This document shows, in pieces, positions 16,535 to 24,595 of a stretch of DNA of 64,000 bases (the first letter of the stretch is position 1; each line of letters starts with the position of its first letter). The DNA is taken from positions 1 through 64,000 of the forward strand of contig CAVQOB010000020.1 in NCBI GenBank assembly GCA_963714325.1, in the 5' to 3' direction. The notes beneath the pieces were generated by a model that saw nothing but the letters and a program-made list of their open reading frames with translations, did no database searches and was not told the origin of the DNA. The translations under genes were made by a program, and so were the position numbers. Origin of the DNA: CAVQOB01 sp963714325 (lineage in GTDB: Bacteria > Pseudomonadota > Alphaproteobacteria > Rhizobiales > Hyphomicrobiaceae).

Positions 16535-17089
16535 ATGGGTATTACCTTCGGAAAATTCGGCCCGCGCGCGGTTCCGGCCTCGCAGGGTTCAACGGTTTCG
16601 TTCGGCGAGCATTTTGCGTCGTCAGAACAGTTCGACGCCATTTTCAAGCATGGCATGGCGCTGGTTGAGCGCACCGCATCCTATCTCGATGGCCCCGGCC
16701 GCAAGGAAGCGAAGGCGCTGAAAGCCCCGCTGACGCTGGTCTATGCAACGGAAAGCATGCGGCTGACGACGCGGTTGCTGGAACTTGCGTCCTGGCTGCT
16801 GATCCGTCGTGCCGTCAAGGATGGCGAGATCTCTGCCGAGGAAGCCGCCCAGAAGCGTCAGCGCGTCAAATTGCAGCCGCTCGGCCGGCCGTCGCATGTC
16901 AGAGGCTACGCGGAATTGCCGCAGGGCCTGCGCGAACTGATTGACGCGAGCTTCGCTCTCAACGATCGGATTGTGCAGCTCGATCGCGCACTGCAGTCGC
17001 CCCTCGATGCCGATGCGGCTCCAGCAAAAGCCAACCCCGTCGACAGCCAAGTGCAGCGCCTGCAAGCCGCCTTCGCGCAGCGGCACTGA
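16535..17089 (+). CDS. rcdA: RcdA-like protein (DUF1465)
   Basis: The 184-residue protein matches the DUF1465 family, whose best-known member is RcdA of Caulobacter. There it is an adaptor that helps ClpXP degrade the cell-cycle regulator CtrA. The characteristic block runs from FDAIFKHGMALVERTASYLDGPGR (residues 33-56) into ESMRLTTRLLELASWLL (70-86), which forms a helical bundle. The carboxy-terminal part is variable. Its neighbour DUF1192 is also alphaproteobacterial. The symbol is given by family, since the CtrA-degradation role has not been tested outside a few species. Confidence 0.75.
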   Translation: MGITFGKFGPRAVPASQGSTVSFGEHFASSEQFDAIFKHGMALVERTASYLDGPGRKEAKALKAPLTLVYATESMRLTTRLLELASWLLIRRAVKDGEISAEEAAQKRQRVKLQPLGRPSHVRGYAELPQGLRELIDASFALNDRIVQLDRALQSPLDADAAPAKANPVDSQVQRLQAAFAQRH

Positions 17090-17418
17090 GCGGTCACTCG
17101 CCCTCCCCAGTCAGCGCGATTCAAGTCTCGATGCTGCAACACAAAAGCTGTCATCCCAGGGCTTGTCAGCCCTCGGCGAAGGCCGAGGGTCCCCGGGACC
17201 CATCATGCAGAAGGCAGAGGCATGAGTGCGTGGCGCGATGGTTGCCGGCGATAAATCCCAGGGCAATGCGTGTGTGCCGCCGCCGCGGCTGAATGGAATG
17301 GCCCTGTCTCCCCGGCAGGCCGAGCGCCCGTCGACTTGACATCGCGCTGGGACCGTCCGAGCTTGCCGCCAATGGACAATCGAACCGGCCATCAACTGCG
17401 CCGGACTGGGAGGCCTGC
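17090..17418. other. Intergenic stretch with a GC-rich hairpin
   Basis: I see no gene here. CCCTCGGC (17170-17177) pairs with GCCGAGGG (17182-17189) around a 4-base loop and has no T-run. The surrounding text (TGTCATCCCAGGGCTTG at 17149 onward) has the look of the dispersed palindromic repeats of rhizobial intergenic regions. The open frame beginning at 17293 upstream of the dioxygenase is not family-like. Confidence 0.5.
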
Positions 17419-18426
17419 ATGCGCGCGTTGACATCCGAGACCATTACACCCGCCGTCATCGAGCAAATGGCGACGACGCCAGACGCGCGCACCAAGGAAA
17501 TCATGGAGGCGGCCGTGCGCCACCTGCATGCCTTCGCGCGCGAGGTCAATTTGACGCCCGGCGAATGGATCAAGGGCATCGAGTTCATGACCAAGGTCGG
17601 GCAGATGTGCACGCCCGAACGCCAGGAGTTCATTCTGCTGTCGGATACACTCGGGCTTTCCACGCTGGTCAACACGCTGCACGACAAGACGGCGATCGAG
17701 GCGGCGACCAATACCAGCCTGCTCGGGCCCTTCTTTCGCGAGCAGACGCCGGTATTCGAGACCGGCGGCCAGATTGCCAAACATCCGACCAGCAAGGACG
17801 AAGTGGTGTTATACGGTCGCATCACCGATCGCAGTGGTCGTGGCATCAGCGGCGCCAAGGTGACGGTCTGGCAAACGCGCAGCGATGGCCGCTATGACAT
17901 TCAGGTCGACGGCGGCGATATCGATTGTCGCGGCATCTTTACCGCCGACGCCGAAGGCCGCTATCTCGTGCGCACCGTTCGCCCGATCGGCTATTCCATT
18001 CCACTCGACGGCCCGGTCGGCAGCCTGATCAAGGCGCAGCGCCGGCACGGCATGCGACCGGCCCACATTCACTTCCTGATCAGTGCACCAGGTTTCCGCG
18101 AACTGGTCACCGCCACCTACATGGCGGGCGACGACTACCTCGAGAGCGATACGGTATTTGGCGCGTCCGGCGATCTGGTCGTCGAGGTCAGGGCGAGCGA
18201 TCCGGATTGCCCGATTAAGGGTCTGTCGAGCATGCGGTTCGATTTCTCCATGGCGCGGGAAGGCGCGATCGACAAGACGCAGGGCCGCGTGGGTGCCGAT
18301 CCCGCAGCGATCACCAAGCGCGAGGCCGGAGCGCCGGTCACCGCGTCCTATTCCGGTGACAGTGCAGGAACGCCAGCCCCCGCTGCCAAGAAGGGCCTGT
18401 TCGGTGCGCTGTTCGGCAGTAAATAG
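17419..18426 (+). CDS. Intradiol ring-cleavage dioxygenase
   Basis: The 335-residue protein is a non-haem Fe(III) dioxygenase of the catechol/hydroxyquinol 1,2-dioxygenase type. It opens the ring of a catechol between the two hydroxyls. The helical dimerisation domain covers about residues 20-100. The beta-sandwich carries the four iron ligands Tyr159 (DGRYD), Tyr192 (PIGYSIP), His216 and His218 (RPAHIHF). The LLGPFFRE and GGDIDCRG segments favour the hydroxyquinol branch over plain catechol. A 55-residue carboxy-terminal extension ends in KKGLFGALFGSK. The start at 17419 has GGGAGG before it. No maleylacetate reductase lies beside it, so the rest of the pathway is elsewhere. Confidence 0.88.
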   Translation: MRALTSETITPAVIEQMATTPDARTKEIMEAAVRHLHAFAREVNLTPGEWIKGIEFMTKVGQMCTPERQEFILLSDTLGLSTLVNTLHDKTAIEAATNTSLLGPFFREQTPVFETGGQIAKHPTSKDEVVLYGRITDRSGRGISGAKVTVWQTRSDGRYDIQVDGGDIDCRGIFTADAEGRYLVRTVRPIGYSIPLDGPVGSLIKAQRRHGMRPAHIHFLISAPGFRELVTATYMAGDDYLESDTVFGASGDLVVEVRASDPDCPIKGLSSMRFDFSMAREGAIDKTQGRVGADPAAITKREAGAPVTASYSGDSAGTPAPAAKKGLFGALFGSK

Positions 18427-18503
18427 CGAAACCACGTACGCCACCTGCGCTAAGGCATGGCAGCCGTGGGCTGGAGTTCCGCCTATGCCGCCTTGGCTTC
18501 GGG

Positions 18504-19310
18504 CTAGGGCCGTGTTTTCTCGATTCTGTCGACGAGCAGGATAGAAAACTCATAGAGCCCCCAGGTCGGCAGCATCATCGCGATCATTGAGAACGGATCG
18601 GGCGGCGACAGCACGGCGGCAGCGGCGGTGATGGCAACCACGGCATAGCGGCGGAACGAGCGCAGGCCGGCCGCATCGATCATCTCGGCCCGCGCCAGCA
18701 GCGACAGCACCACCGGCAACTGAAAACAAATGCCGAATCCGAGGATCAGGCTCATGATCAACGACAGATACTCTGAGACGCGCGCTTCGAGCGCGATCTG
18801 CAACGTATCGGTATTGACTTCGCCACCGATGAAGAAGGTCAGCATCAGCGGCATGACGATGAAGTAGACGACCGCTGAGCCGGCGATGAACAAGAGCGGA
18901 GTGGCAATGAGGTAAGGCAGGAACGCAGTCTTCTCGTTCTTGTAGAGGCCGGGGGCGACGAACTTCCAGACCTGATTGGCGATGATCGGGAAGGCCAGGC
19001 ACACCGCGCCGAACAAGGCCAGTTTAAGCTTGGTGAAGAAGAATTCCTGCGGCGCGGTGAAGATCATTTTCGCCTTCTCGGTGCCGCGCGCCCACTGATA
19101 GGGCTTGACCAGGAAGGTGTAGATGCTGTCGGCGAAGTAGAAGCAGAACATGAAGGCGATACCGACGCCGATCAGCACGTGGATCAGGCGTTGCCGGAGC
19201 TCGATCAGATGCTCCATCAGCGGCGCTTTCGATGCCTCGATATCGTCGTGTCCCTCGCGCTTGGCCGGCTCATGGCCGTCGTCGTTTTTCTTCGGTGTCA
19301 TGTCCTGCAT
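18504..19310 (-). CDS. tatC: Twin-arginine translocase subunit TatC
   Basis: The 268-residue protein has six predicted membrane helices and the TatC hallmarks: an amino-terminal LMEHLIELRQRL and, near residue 100, the conserved FFTKLKLALF segment. TatC binds the twin-arginine signal of folded substrates in the inner membrane. It is the last gene of the tatA-tatB-tatC run, 6 bases after tatB. The amino-terminal 25 residues are charged and variable, as usual for alphaproteobacterial TatC. Confidence 0.97.
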   Translation of the reverse strand: MQDMTPKKNDDGHEPAKREGHDDIEASKAPLMEHLIELRQRLIHVLIGVGIAFMFCFYFADSIYTFLVKPYQWARGTEKAKMIFTAPQEFFFTKLKLALFGAVCLAFPIIANQVWKFVAPGLYKNEKTAFLPYLIATPLLFIAGSAVVYFIVMPLMLTFFIGGEVNTDTLQIALEARVSEYLSLIMSLILGFGICFQLPVVLSLLARAEMIDAAGLRSFRRYAVVAITAAAAVLSPPDPFSMIAMMLPTWGLYEFSILLVDRIEKTRP

Positions 19311-19316
19311 GGCGCG

Positions 19317-19745
19317 TCAGGCCCCCGTCTTCGGTGCGACGCCACTTGTGTCGGCAGTGGCGGGTTCCAGCGTGTTGGCGCTGGCAGGAGGCGCGGCTTC
19401 AAGACCGTTCAAGGCATCATGCGGCACGGCGTCCGGCACGGCGGTATCGAGCGCCGACTTCACATCCTGCTCGGCGCTCGCCATTTCCTTGTTCAGCGAA
19501 CTTTCTGCATCGCGCAGAGTGTTCTCGGTTTCTTTGCCAAGGTTTTCGACGTCCTTGCGGATCTGATCGAGTTCGCTTTCGCGCATCGCCTCGTCGAACT
19601 GGGAGCGGAATTCGTTCGCTTGCCGGCGGATCATCCCCATGTACTTGCCGATCGTGCGCAACAGCATCGGCAATTCCTTCGGGCCGACGACAATGAGGGC
19701 CACGATACCGAGGATCAGCAGTTTTGACGACGTGATGTCGAACAT
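19317..19745 (-). CDS. tatB: Sec-independent translocase subunit TatB
   Basis: The 142-residue protein has the TatB pattern: MFDITSSKLLILGIVALIVVGPKELP, one membrane helix with the Pro-Glu hinge, then a long amphipathic and charged helix (EFRSQFDEAMRESELDQIRKDVENL), then an Ala/Pro-rich tail. The start at 19745 gives the canonical MFDI beginning. The longer open frame to 19808 adds residues foreign to the family. TatB forms the receptor complex with TatC. Confidence 0.96.
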   Translation of the reverse strand: MFDITSSKLLILGIVALIVVGPKELPMLLRTIGKYMGMIRRQANEFRSQFDEAMRESELDQIRKDVENLGKETENTLRDAESSLNKEMASAEQDVKSALDTAVPDAVPHDALNGLEAAPPASANTLEPATADTSGVAPKTGA

Positions 19746-19962
19746 CAGGGTTCCCAAGTCATCCCGCGCGCACCTGCAGAACTCTACACTGACGTTTCGG
19801 TTGCCCACCAGCAGCCGCGCGGTGCTGCGGTGCAGACGCGGGACCTTGTGAACAGTTCCGGAACAAGGTCCCGCATCTGCGGAGCATCATTCCGCTGACG
19901 CTTCATGCTGCACACGCGCGCGGGATGACAGCGAGCGTCCATGCGGCAGGCACCGACGTGCT

Positions 19963-20214
19963 TCAGACTTTTGTGCCTGTAACGGTGTTGACTTGATCGA
20001 TGGTCTTCGACGCCTGCGCCTCGATTGCTTTCTTGGCGTCGGCCGCTTTGGCAGCCGCCGCAGCGTCACCCTCGTCGTCCTTCATGCCCTTCTTGAAGCT
20101 TTTGATCCCGTCGGCGAAATCGCCCATGATCGAGGAGATCTTGCCCTTGCCGCCGAACACGACCAGCAGAACAAGCGCCAGGATCAGCAAATGCCAACCA
20201 CTGAATGCACCCAT
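19963..20214 (-). CDS. tatA: Twin-arginine translocase subunit TatA
   Basis: The 83-residue protein starts MGAFSGWHLLILALVLLVVFGGKGKISSIMGDFADGIKSFKKG, the standard TatA membrane helix, hinge and amphipathic helix with the FGGKGKI motif. It polymerises to make the transport pore. A perfect AAAGGAG ribosome site lies ahead of the ATG. A 217-base gap without a recognisable gene separates it from tatB, longer than usual for this operon. Confidence 0.97.
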   Translation of the reverse strand: MGAFSGWHLLILALVLLVVFGGKGKISSIMGDFADGIKSFKKGMKDDEGDAAAAAKAADAKKAIEAQASKTIDQVNTVTGTKV

Positions 20215-20305
20215 GAAACTATAACTCCTTTACGGCCGAAGCCCGGTGGCGATTTTGAAGACCATTATCGCAGATGCCAGCAGAGGGGGCAAGCACGCCG
20301 GGTGC

Positions 20306-21535
20306 TCAGATTGCCGGAGCGGTCAACGCGTCAACCGGTCCTGCGGCTTCGGCTTCCTCGGGGAAGATCATGACCATGGCGGGATCGATGGTGACGTCGA
20401 TTTCGGCGCCGCGTGGGGGCGCGCGACCCTCCCGGACCAGCATCGTCAACGGCTGATCCAGGCCCTCGACGGCGATTTCAACCGAGGTCAGGTCGCCGAG
20501 AAAACGGGCGTCCATCACCCGGGCCGGGCGTCCCTCGCCAACCCCGGCAATACGCACACCCAGGCGGCTGAGGCACAGCACGGCCCTATCGCCCTCATTT
20601 AAGTCGGGAGCGCTGAAGTCGCCAAACGGGGTGGTGATGCGGCCGCCAGCGACGCGGAAGCGCAACTCGTTGATCTCGGAGAACAGGCGGGCAACGAAAA
20701 GGTTTGCCGGGTTGCGGTACAACTCGGCGGCGCGGCCAACCTGCACCAGCCGGCCATCACGCATGACGGCGATGCGATTGCCGAGGCGCAGCGCCTCCTG
20801 CGGATCATGCGTGACGATTAAGCAGGTGGCGCGGGTTTCACGCAACAGGCTCATCGTCTCGCCCTGTAGTCGATCGCGCAATTGGACGTCGAGCCCTGAG
20901 AACGGCTCATCCATCAGCATGACGGCGGGGCGTGGGACGATGGCTCGGGCCAGTGCGACGCGCTGTTGCTCGCCGCCGGAGAGGGTGTGCGGGTAGACGC
21001 TGGCATATCGCGCGAGGCCGACGCGGGCGAGCACGGCAAGGGCCTCCCGTTGCGCGTCCGCGCGCGGCAGTGCGCGCAATCCAAACGCCACGTTGTCGAG
21101 AATAGTCAGATGCGGGAACAGCGCGAAGTCCTGGAACATCAAGCCGACGTTGCGCCGTTCTGGCGGAACAAAGACATCGGGACCCGCCACTTCACGATCG
21201 TTGATGAGGACACGGCCGCCGGTCGGTCGCTCGATGCCCGACGCGATCCGCAACAACGTGGTCTTACCGCAGCCCGAGGGACCAAGCAGGCAGACGATTT
21301 CGCCGGGTTCAACGACCAGCGAGACACCGCGCAAGGCCTCAGTCCCTTCGAATTGGCGTTCAATCTTTTCGAAGACGAGACGGGCGGCGAAAGTCGCGCC
21401 GACGCGCCCGCGAGGTGCCGCGTCGGCGCTAAGATGCGCTGCCGGCTGACCGGCGACATAATCGCTCTGGCACAGATTGCCAATCTTGTTTTCGCCGCTG
21501 GATTGCCAGCGCCGCAGCCAACTCGCTACGCTCAC
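20306..21535 (-). CDS. ABC transporter ATPase with TOBE-like tail
   Basis: The 409-residue protein is an ATP-binding subunit of the ferric iron/polyamine/sugar importer class (FbpC/PotA/MalK-like). It has Walker A GPSGCGKTT, signature LSGGEQQR, Walker B VMLMDEPFSGLD, the switch His in IVTHDPQEA, and a carboxy-terminal extension of about 130 residues consistent with a TOBE domain. No permease or binding protein is encoded nearby. The GTG start is 7 bases downstream of scpB, so it is read with the condensin genes, and the first 50 residues (before RLVFEKIERQF) are atypical. A start further inside is possible. Confidence 0.85.
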   Translation of the reverse strand: MSVASWLRRWQSSGENKIGNLCQSDYVAGQPAAHLSADAAPRGRVGATFAARLVFEKIERQFEGTEALRGVSLVVEPGEIVCLLGPSGCGKTTLLRIASGIERPTGGRVLINDREVAGPDVFVPPERRNVGLMFQDFALFPHLTILDNVAFGLRALPRADAQREALAVLARVGLARYASVYPHTLSGGEQQRVALARAIVPRPAVMLMDEPFSGLDVQLRDRLQGETMSLLRETRATCLIVTHDPQEALRLGNRIAVMRDGRLVQVGRAAELYRNPANLFVARLFSEINELRFRVAGGRITTPFGDFSAPDLNEGDRAVLCLSRLGVRIAGVGEGRPARVMDARFLGDLTSVEIAVEGLDQPLTMLVREGRAPPRGAEIDVTIDPAMVMIFPEEAEAAGPVDALTAPAI

Positions 21536-21542
21536 GCTTGCC

Positions 21543-22418
21543 TCATGTCAGGGCTTTGGCTCGCCGTTTCGGCTGGTCATCGTCGACATCGATCTCGGGT
21601 TCGGCCTCCAACGGTAGTTCGAGATTGGTCTCGGCTTCCTCGATGGCATCAAGCGGTAACTCGTCGGGCATTAGCGCTGCAACGTCGGTCGGTTCCGGTA
21701 CGGTGAAGTCCGGCGGCAGATTGCCATCCAGAAGTCCCGCCCCTTTCAGCTCCGCGAGACCCGGCAGATCCTTGATAGCATCGAATCCGAAGTGTTCGAG
21801 GAAATGCGTGGTAGTGCCGTAAGTGATCGGCCGGCCAGGCGCACGGCGGCGGCCACGCGGGCGGATCCAGCTGGTCTCCATCAACACATCGAGTGTGCCT
21901 GTCGAGGTGGCAACACCGCGAATTTCCTCGATCTCGGCGCGGGTGACGGGCTGGTGGTAAGCGATGATCGACAGCGTTTCCATGGCGGCCTTCGAGAGCT
22001 TGCGCTCCTCCTGGGCATGACGTTCCAGCAGGTACGACAGATCATCCGCCGTGCGGAACGCCCATTTGCCGGCGACGCGGACCAGATTGATACCGCGCCC
22101 GGCATAAAGTCCCTTGAGTTCATCAAGCAGTGCTGCAACGTCGTCGCCTTGTTTGAGGTGTTGCGCGAGATAGGATTCATCGATCGGTTCCGAGGCAGCG
22201 AACAGCAGCGCCTCAATGATGCGCAGTTTCTCGCGGCGTTCAGCGGACGGCAGATGGGTAACGTTGGATGTGACCGCGCGCGCGCCACCATCGACGCGAT
22301 GGGCCGCAACCTTGGCGTCCGATTTGGCCGCTCCAGCGCCCTCACTGGCGATGCTCGGACCCGCATCAGCGTCGCCGCTTGCCTCGTCGCGCACCATATT
22401 CAGCTTTGGCGGACCCAT
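21543..22418 (-). CDS. scpB: Segregation and condensation protein B
   Basis: The 291-residue protein contains the two winged-helix domains of ScpB (about residues 60-220), with RIIEALLFAASEPI at the start of the first and ETLSIIAYHQPVTRAEIEEIRG at the second. ScpB dimerises and with ScpA forms the kleisin complex of bacterial SMC, which compacts and separates chromosomes. The first 55 residues and the acidic carboxy-terminal tail are low-complexity extensions common in Rhizobiales. scpA lies 78 bases upstream on the same strand. Confidence 0.95.
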   Translation of the reverse strand: MGPPKLNMVRDEASGDADAGPSIASEGAGAAKSDAKVAAHRVDGGARAVTSNVTHLPSAERREKLRIIEALLFAASEPIDESYLAQHLKQGDDVAALLDELKGLYAGRGINLVRVAGKWAFRTADDLSYLLERHAQEERKLSKAAMETLSIIAYHQPVTRAEIEEIRGVATSTGTLDVLMETSWIRPRGRRRAPGRPITYGTTTHFLEHFGFDAIKDLPGLAELKGAGLLDGNLPPDFTVPEPTDVAALMPDELPLDAIEEAETNLELPLEAEPEIDVDDDQPKRRAKALT

Positions 22419-22496
22419 ATCTGTCCCCTTGTTCTTGTTCTGCAGTGTCCAACTCCACGGCTACGCAAAAAGACCAACGACGATGCGGCCTGCCAC

Positions 22497-23342
22497 TTAA
22501 GAGACCACCTGCCATTCCGAACCAGCACCGCGCTTGCGCATGTAGATTGGCGAAAACGGCTGGTCCTGGCGAATTTCAACGAGGCCGTCGCGGGCCATTT
22601 CCAGTGTCGCGCCAAAACTCGATGCGACGGCGGTGCGGGCCAATTCCGCCGACGGCAGATACTGTTCAAGGAACAATTCCAACTGCACCCAATCACCGGA
22701 CGACGATCCGACCAGTCGCTGCAAATGCGTGCGCGCTTCCTTGATCGACCACACCGTACGCCGCTTGACAACGTGCGAGCGTTTGACGGCGGTGCGCGAG
22801 CGTTGATCGGAATAGGCCTTGAGCAGATCAAAAATCTCGGCGGTATAGAGCCGCTGGCGGATGGTCTTGACGCCTTCCGGCATGCCGCGCGGAAACACAT
22901 CCTGGCCGAGGCGCTTGCGGGTCATGATCTGGGCGGCGGCGCGGCGCATCGCTTCAAGCCGCATCAAGCGGAACGCCAAACGCGCCGCCAGTTCCTCGCC
23001 AGTGACTTGATCGACCGGCGTCTGCTCCTTCGGCAGGATCAGTCGCGACTTCAGGAATGCTAGCCAGGCCGCCATCACCAGGTAATCAGCGGCAAGTTCC
23101 AGCCGCATCGTCCGGGCTTCGGCGATGAAGGCGAGATACTGTTCGGCCAGCGCCAGCACCGAAATTTTGGCAATGTCGACTTTCTGTGTGCGGGCGAGCG
23201 CCAACAGCAGATCGAGCGGACCTTCGAAACCAGCGATGTTGACCTTGAACGCTTCATCCGCGCGGGCGCCATCCTCGGAGCCGGGTGCCGACCACGTATC
23301 GAGGTTGAGATCGCCTTCAGTGCTTTCAGGTGCCGTGCTCAT
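22497..23342 (-). CDS. scpA: Segregation and condensation protein A
   Basis: The 281-residue kleisin has the conserved amino-terminal FEGPLDLLLALARTQKVDI (SMC neck contact), the helical AYLVMAAWLAFLKSRLILP-like core (here DYLVMAAWLAFLKSRLLP type, with KSRLILP seen), and a carboxy-terminal winged-helix region. It bridges SMC heads together with ScpB, encoded just downstream. nagZ is upstream on the same strand, an order common in alphaproteobacteria. Confidence 0.95.
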   Translation of the reverse strand: MSTAPESTEGDLNLDTWSAPGSEDGARADEAFKVNIAGFEGPLDLLLALARTQKVDIAKISVLALAEQYLAFIAEARTMRLELAADYLVMAAWLAFLKSRLILPKEQTPVDQVTGEELAARLAFRLMRLEAMRRAAAQIMTRKRLGQDVFPRGMPEGVKTIRQRLYTAEIFDLLKAYSDQRSRTAVKRSHVVKRRTVWSIKEARTHLQRLVGSSSGDWVQLELFLEQYLPSAELARTAVASSFGATLEMARDGLVEIRQDQPFSPIYMRKRGAGSEWQVVS

Positions 23343-23417
23343 CGCTTCTCAGGGACATCTCAAGTTTCGTCGTCAGCCGGTGGATAAGCTGTGAATCGGC
23401 AACGGACTCAACGCTCT

Positions 23418-24431
23418 TCAGGCGCTTAAGGCCAAAACCTCGGCGAGGCAAGCCTCAGCCGCACGTTCGTCACAGGGCTGATGGCGCGTGGTGACAGTAA
23501 AAGCCCTGTCGAATCGCGATTGGGCGGGACCCGCAAGCGCCGGGACGTTGGCGGCGACCACCTCCATTTCGGCAAGCACACCGTTGCAATGCAGCGCCAG
23601 GTCTGATCCCGCCGCCATAACGGCGCAGGTGCGGTCGGCCATCGAACCCGACAGTGCTTTCATTGAGAGATCGTCGCTCATCAGCAAGCCGCCAAAGCCG
23701 ATTTTGCCACGGATCACTGTTTCGATCATGTTGCGCGACGTACTGGCTGGGTGGTCCGGGTCAATGGCCGTGAACACGACGTGCGCGGTCATCGCCGCAG
23801 GCATCAGCGCCAGCGCCCAGAACGGGGCGAAGTCTGTAGCGTTCAGTTCCGCGCCGCGCGTCGCAACGGCTGGCAGTTCGAGATGACTGTCAGCGGTGGC
23901 GCGGCCATGTCCAGGGATGTGCTTGATCACCGGCAGAATGCCGCCGGCAATATATCCGTCGGCGACGGCGCGAGCGATTGGTACAACGGTTTCGAATGCA
24001 GTGCCGTACGCGCGATTGCCGATGATGTCGTGGCTGCCGGCGATGGGGAGATCGAGCACCGGCGCGCAGTTGGTATTGATGCCGAGCCGGCGCAGATCAA
24101 CTGCCGTCAACTCGGCGATTAGCTGTGCCATCGCGGCCGCCTGTACGACATCGCCACGGCTGGCACGCAGAAAATCGGCGGCTGGTGGTAGCGCGCGCCA
24201 GTGCGGTGGACGTAGCCGTTGCACGCGCCCGCCTTCCTGGTCGATCAGCACTAAAACAGATGCGTGGCCAATGGCGTGGCAAGCGTCGGCGATCAGACGG
24301 CGGACCTGCTCGGGGTTGTCGATATTGCGCGCGAACATGATAACCCCCGCCGGCTGGCTCGCCCGCAGGAACGATGCTTCTGCTACATCGAGTGAAAGTC
24401 CGGCCAAGCCGCTGATGAATGCCGATGTCAT
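23418..24431 (-). CDS. nagZ: Beta-N-acetylhexosaminidase (GH3)
   Basis: The 337-residue protein is a cytoplasmic family 3 glycosidase that removes N-acetylglucosamine from recycled cell-wall muropeptides. The signature KHIPGHG is intact, with the catalytic loop His in DSHLELP and Asp in LMSDDLSMKAL. DQEGGRVQRL and NCAPVLD complete the barrel. The ATG at 24431 gives the typical MTSAFISGLAG start. The open frame runs 45 residues further upstream without family likeness. In this cluster it follows the SPOR-domain gene, also a peptidoglycan-linked protein. Confidence 0.95.
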   Translation of the reverse strand: MTSAFISGLAGLSLDVAEASFLRASQPAGVIMFARNIDNPEQVRRLIADACHAIGHASVLVLIDQEGGRVQRLRPPHWRALPPAADFLRASRGDVVQAAAMAQLIAELTAVDLRRLGINTNCAPVLDLPIAGSHDIIGNRAYGTAFETVVPIARAVADGYIAGGILPVIKHIPGHGRATADSHLELPAVATRGAELNATDFAPFWALALMPAAMTAHVVFTAIDPDHPASTSRNMIETVIRGKIGFGGLLMSDDLSMKALSGSMADRTCAVMAAGSDLALHCNGVLAEMEVVAANVPALAGPAQSRFDRAFTVTTRHQPCDERAAEACLAEVLALSA

Positions 24432-24595
24432 ATGGGGGCCGAAGGTCTCCCAGCCATTGCTGCACCGTTGTAGCAGGTGGGCAAGACCTGAGAAGGACTG
24501 AAGTGGATTGCCACTGTCCATGCCCCAAACGTCGGCGGCGACCTTTCGGCCGCCGCTCAATAGCAATCATCCATCGTCGCACCGATCACTCGGGA

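Noticed and set aside
17149..17190. The hairpin at 17170-17189 as a transcription terminator for rcdA
   Set aside because: The stem is strong but no T-run follows; it fits a dispersed palindromic repeat better.
20966..23063. Long plus-strand frames (21-21.7 kb and 21.8-23.1 kb) opposite the ABC ATPase and scpB/scpA
   Set aside because: They are antisense shadows; the minus-strand genes carry Walker motifs and ScpA/ScpB signatures.
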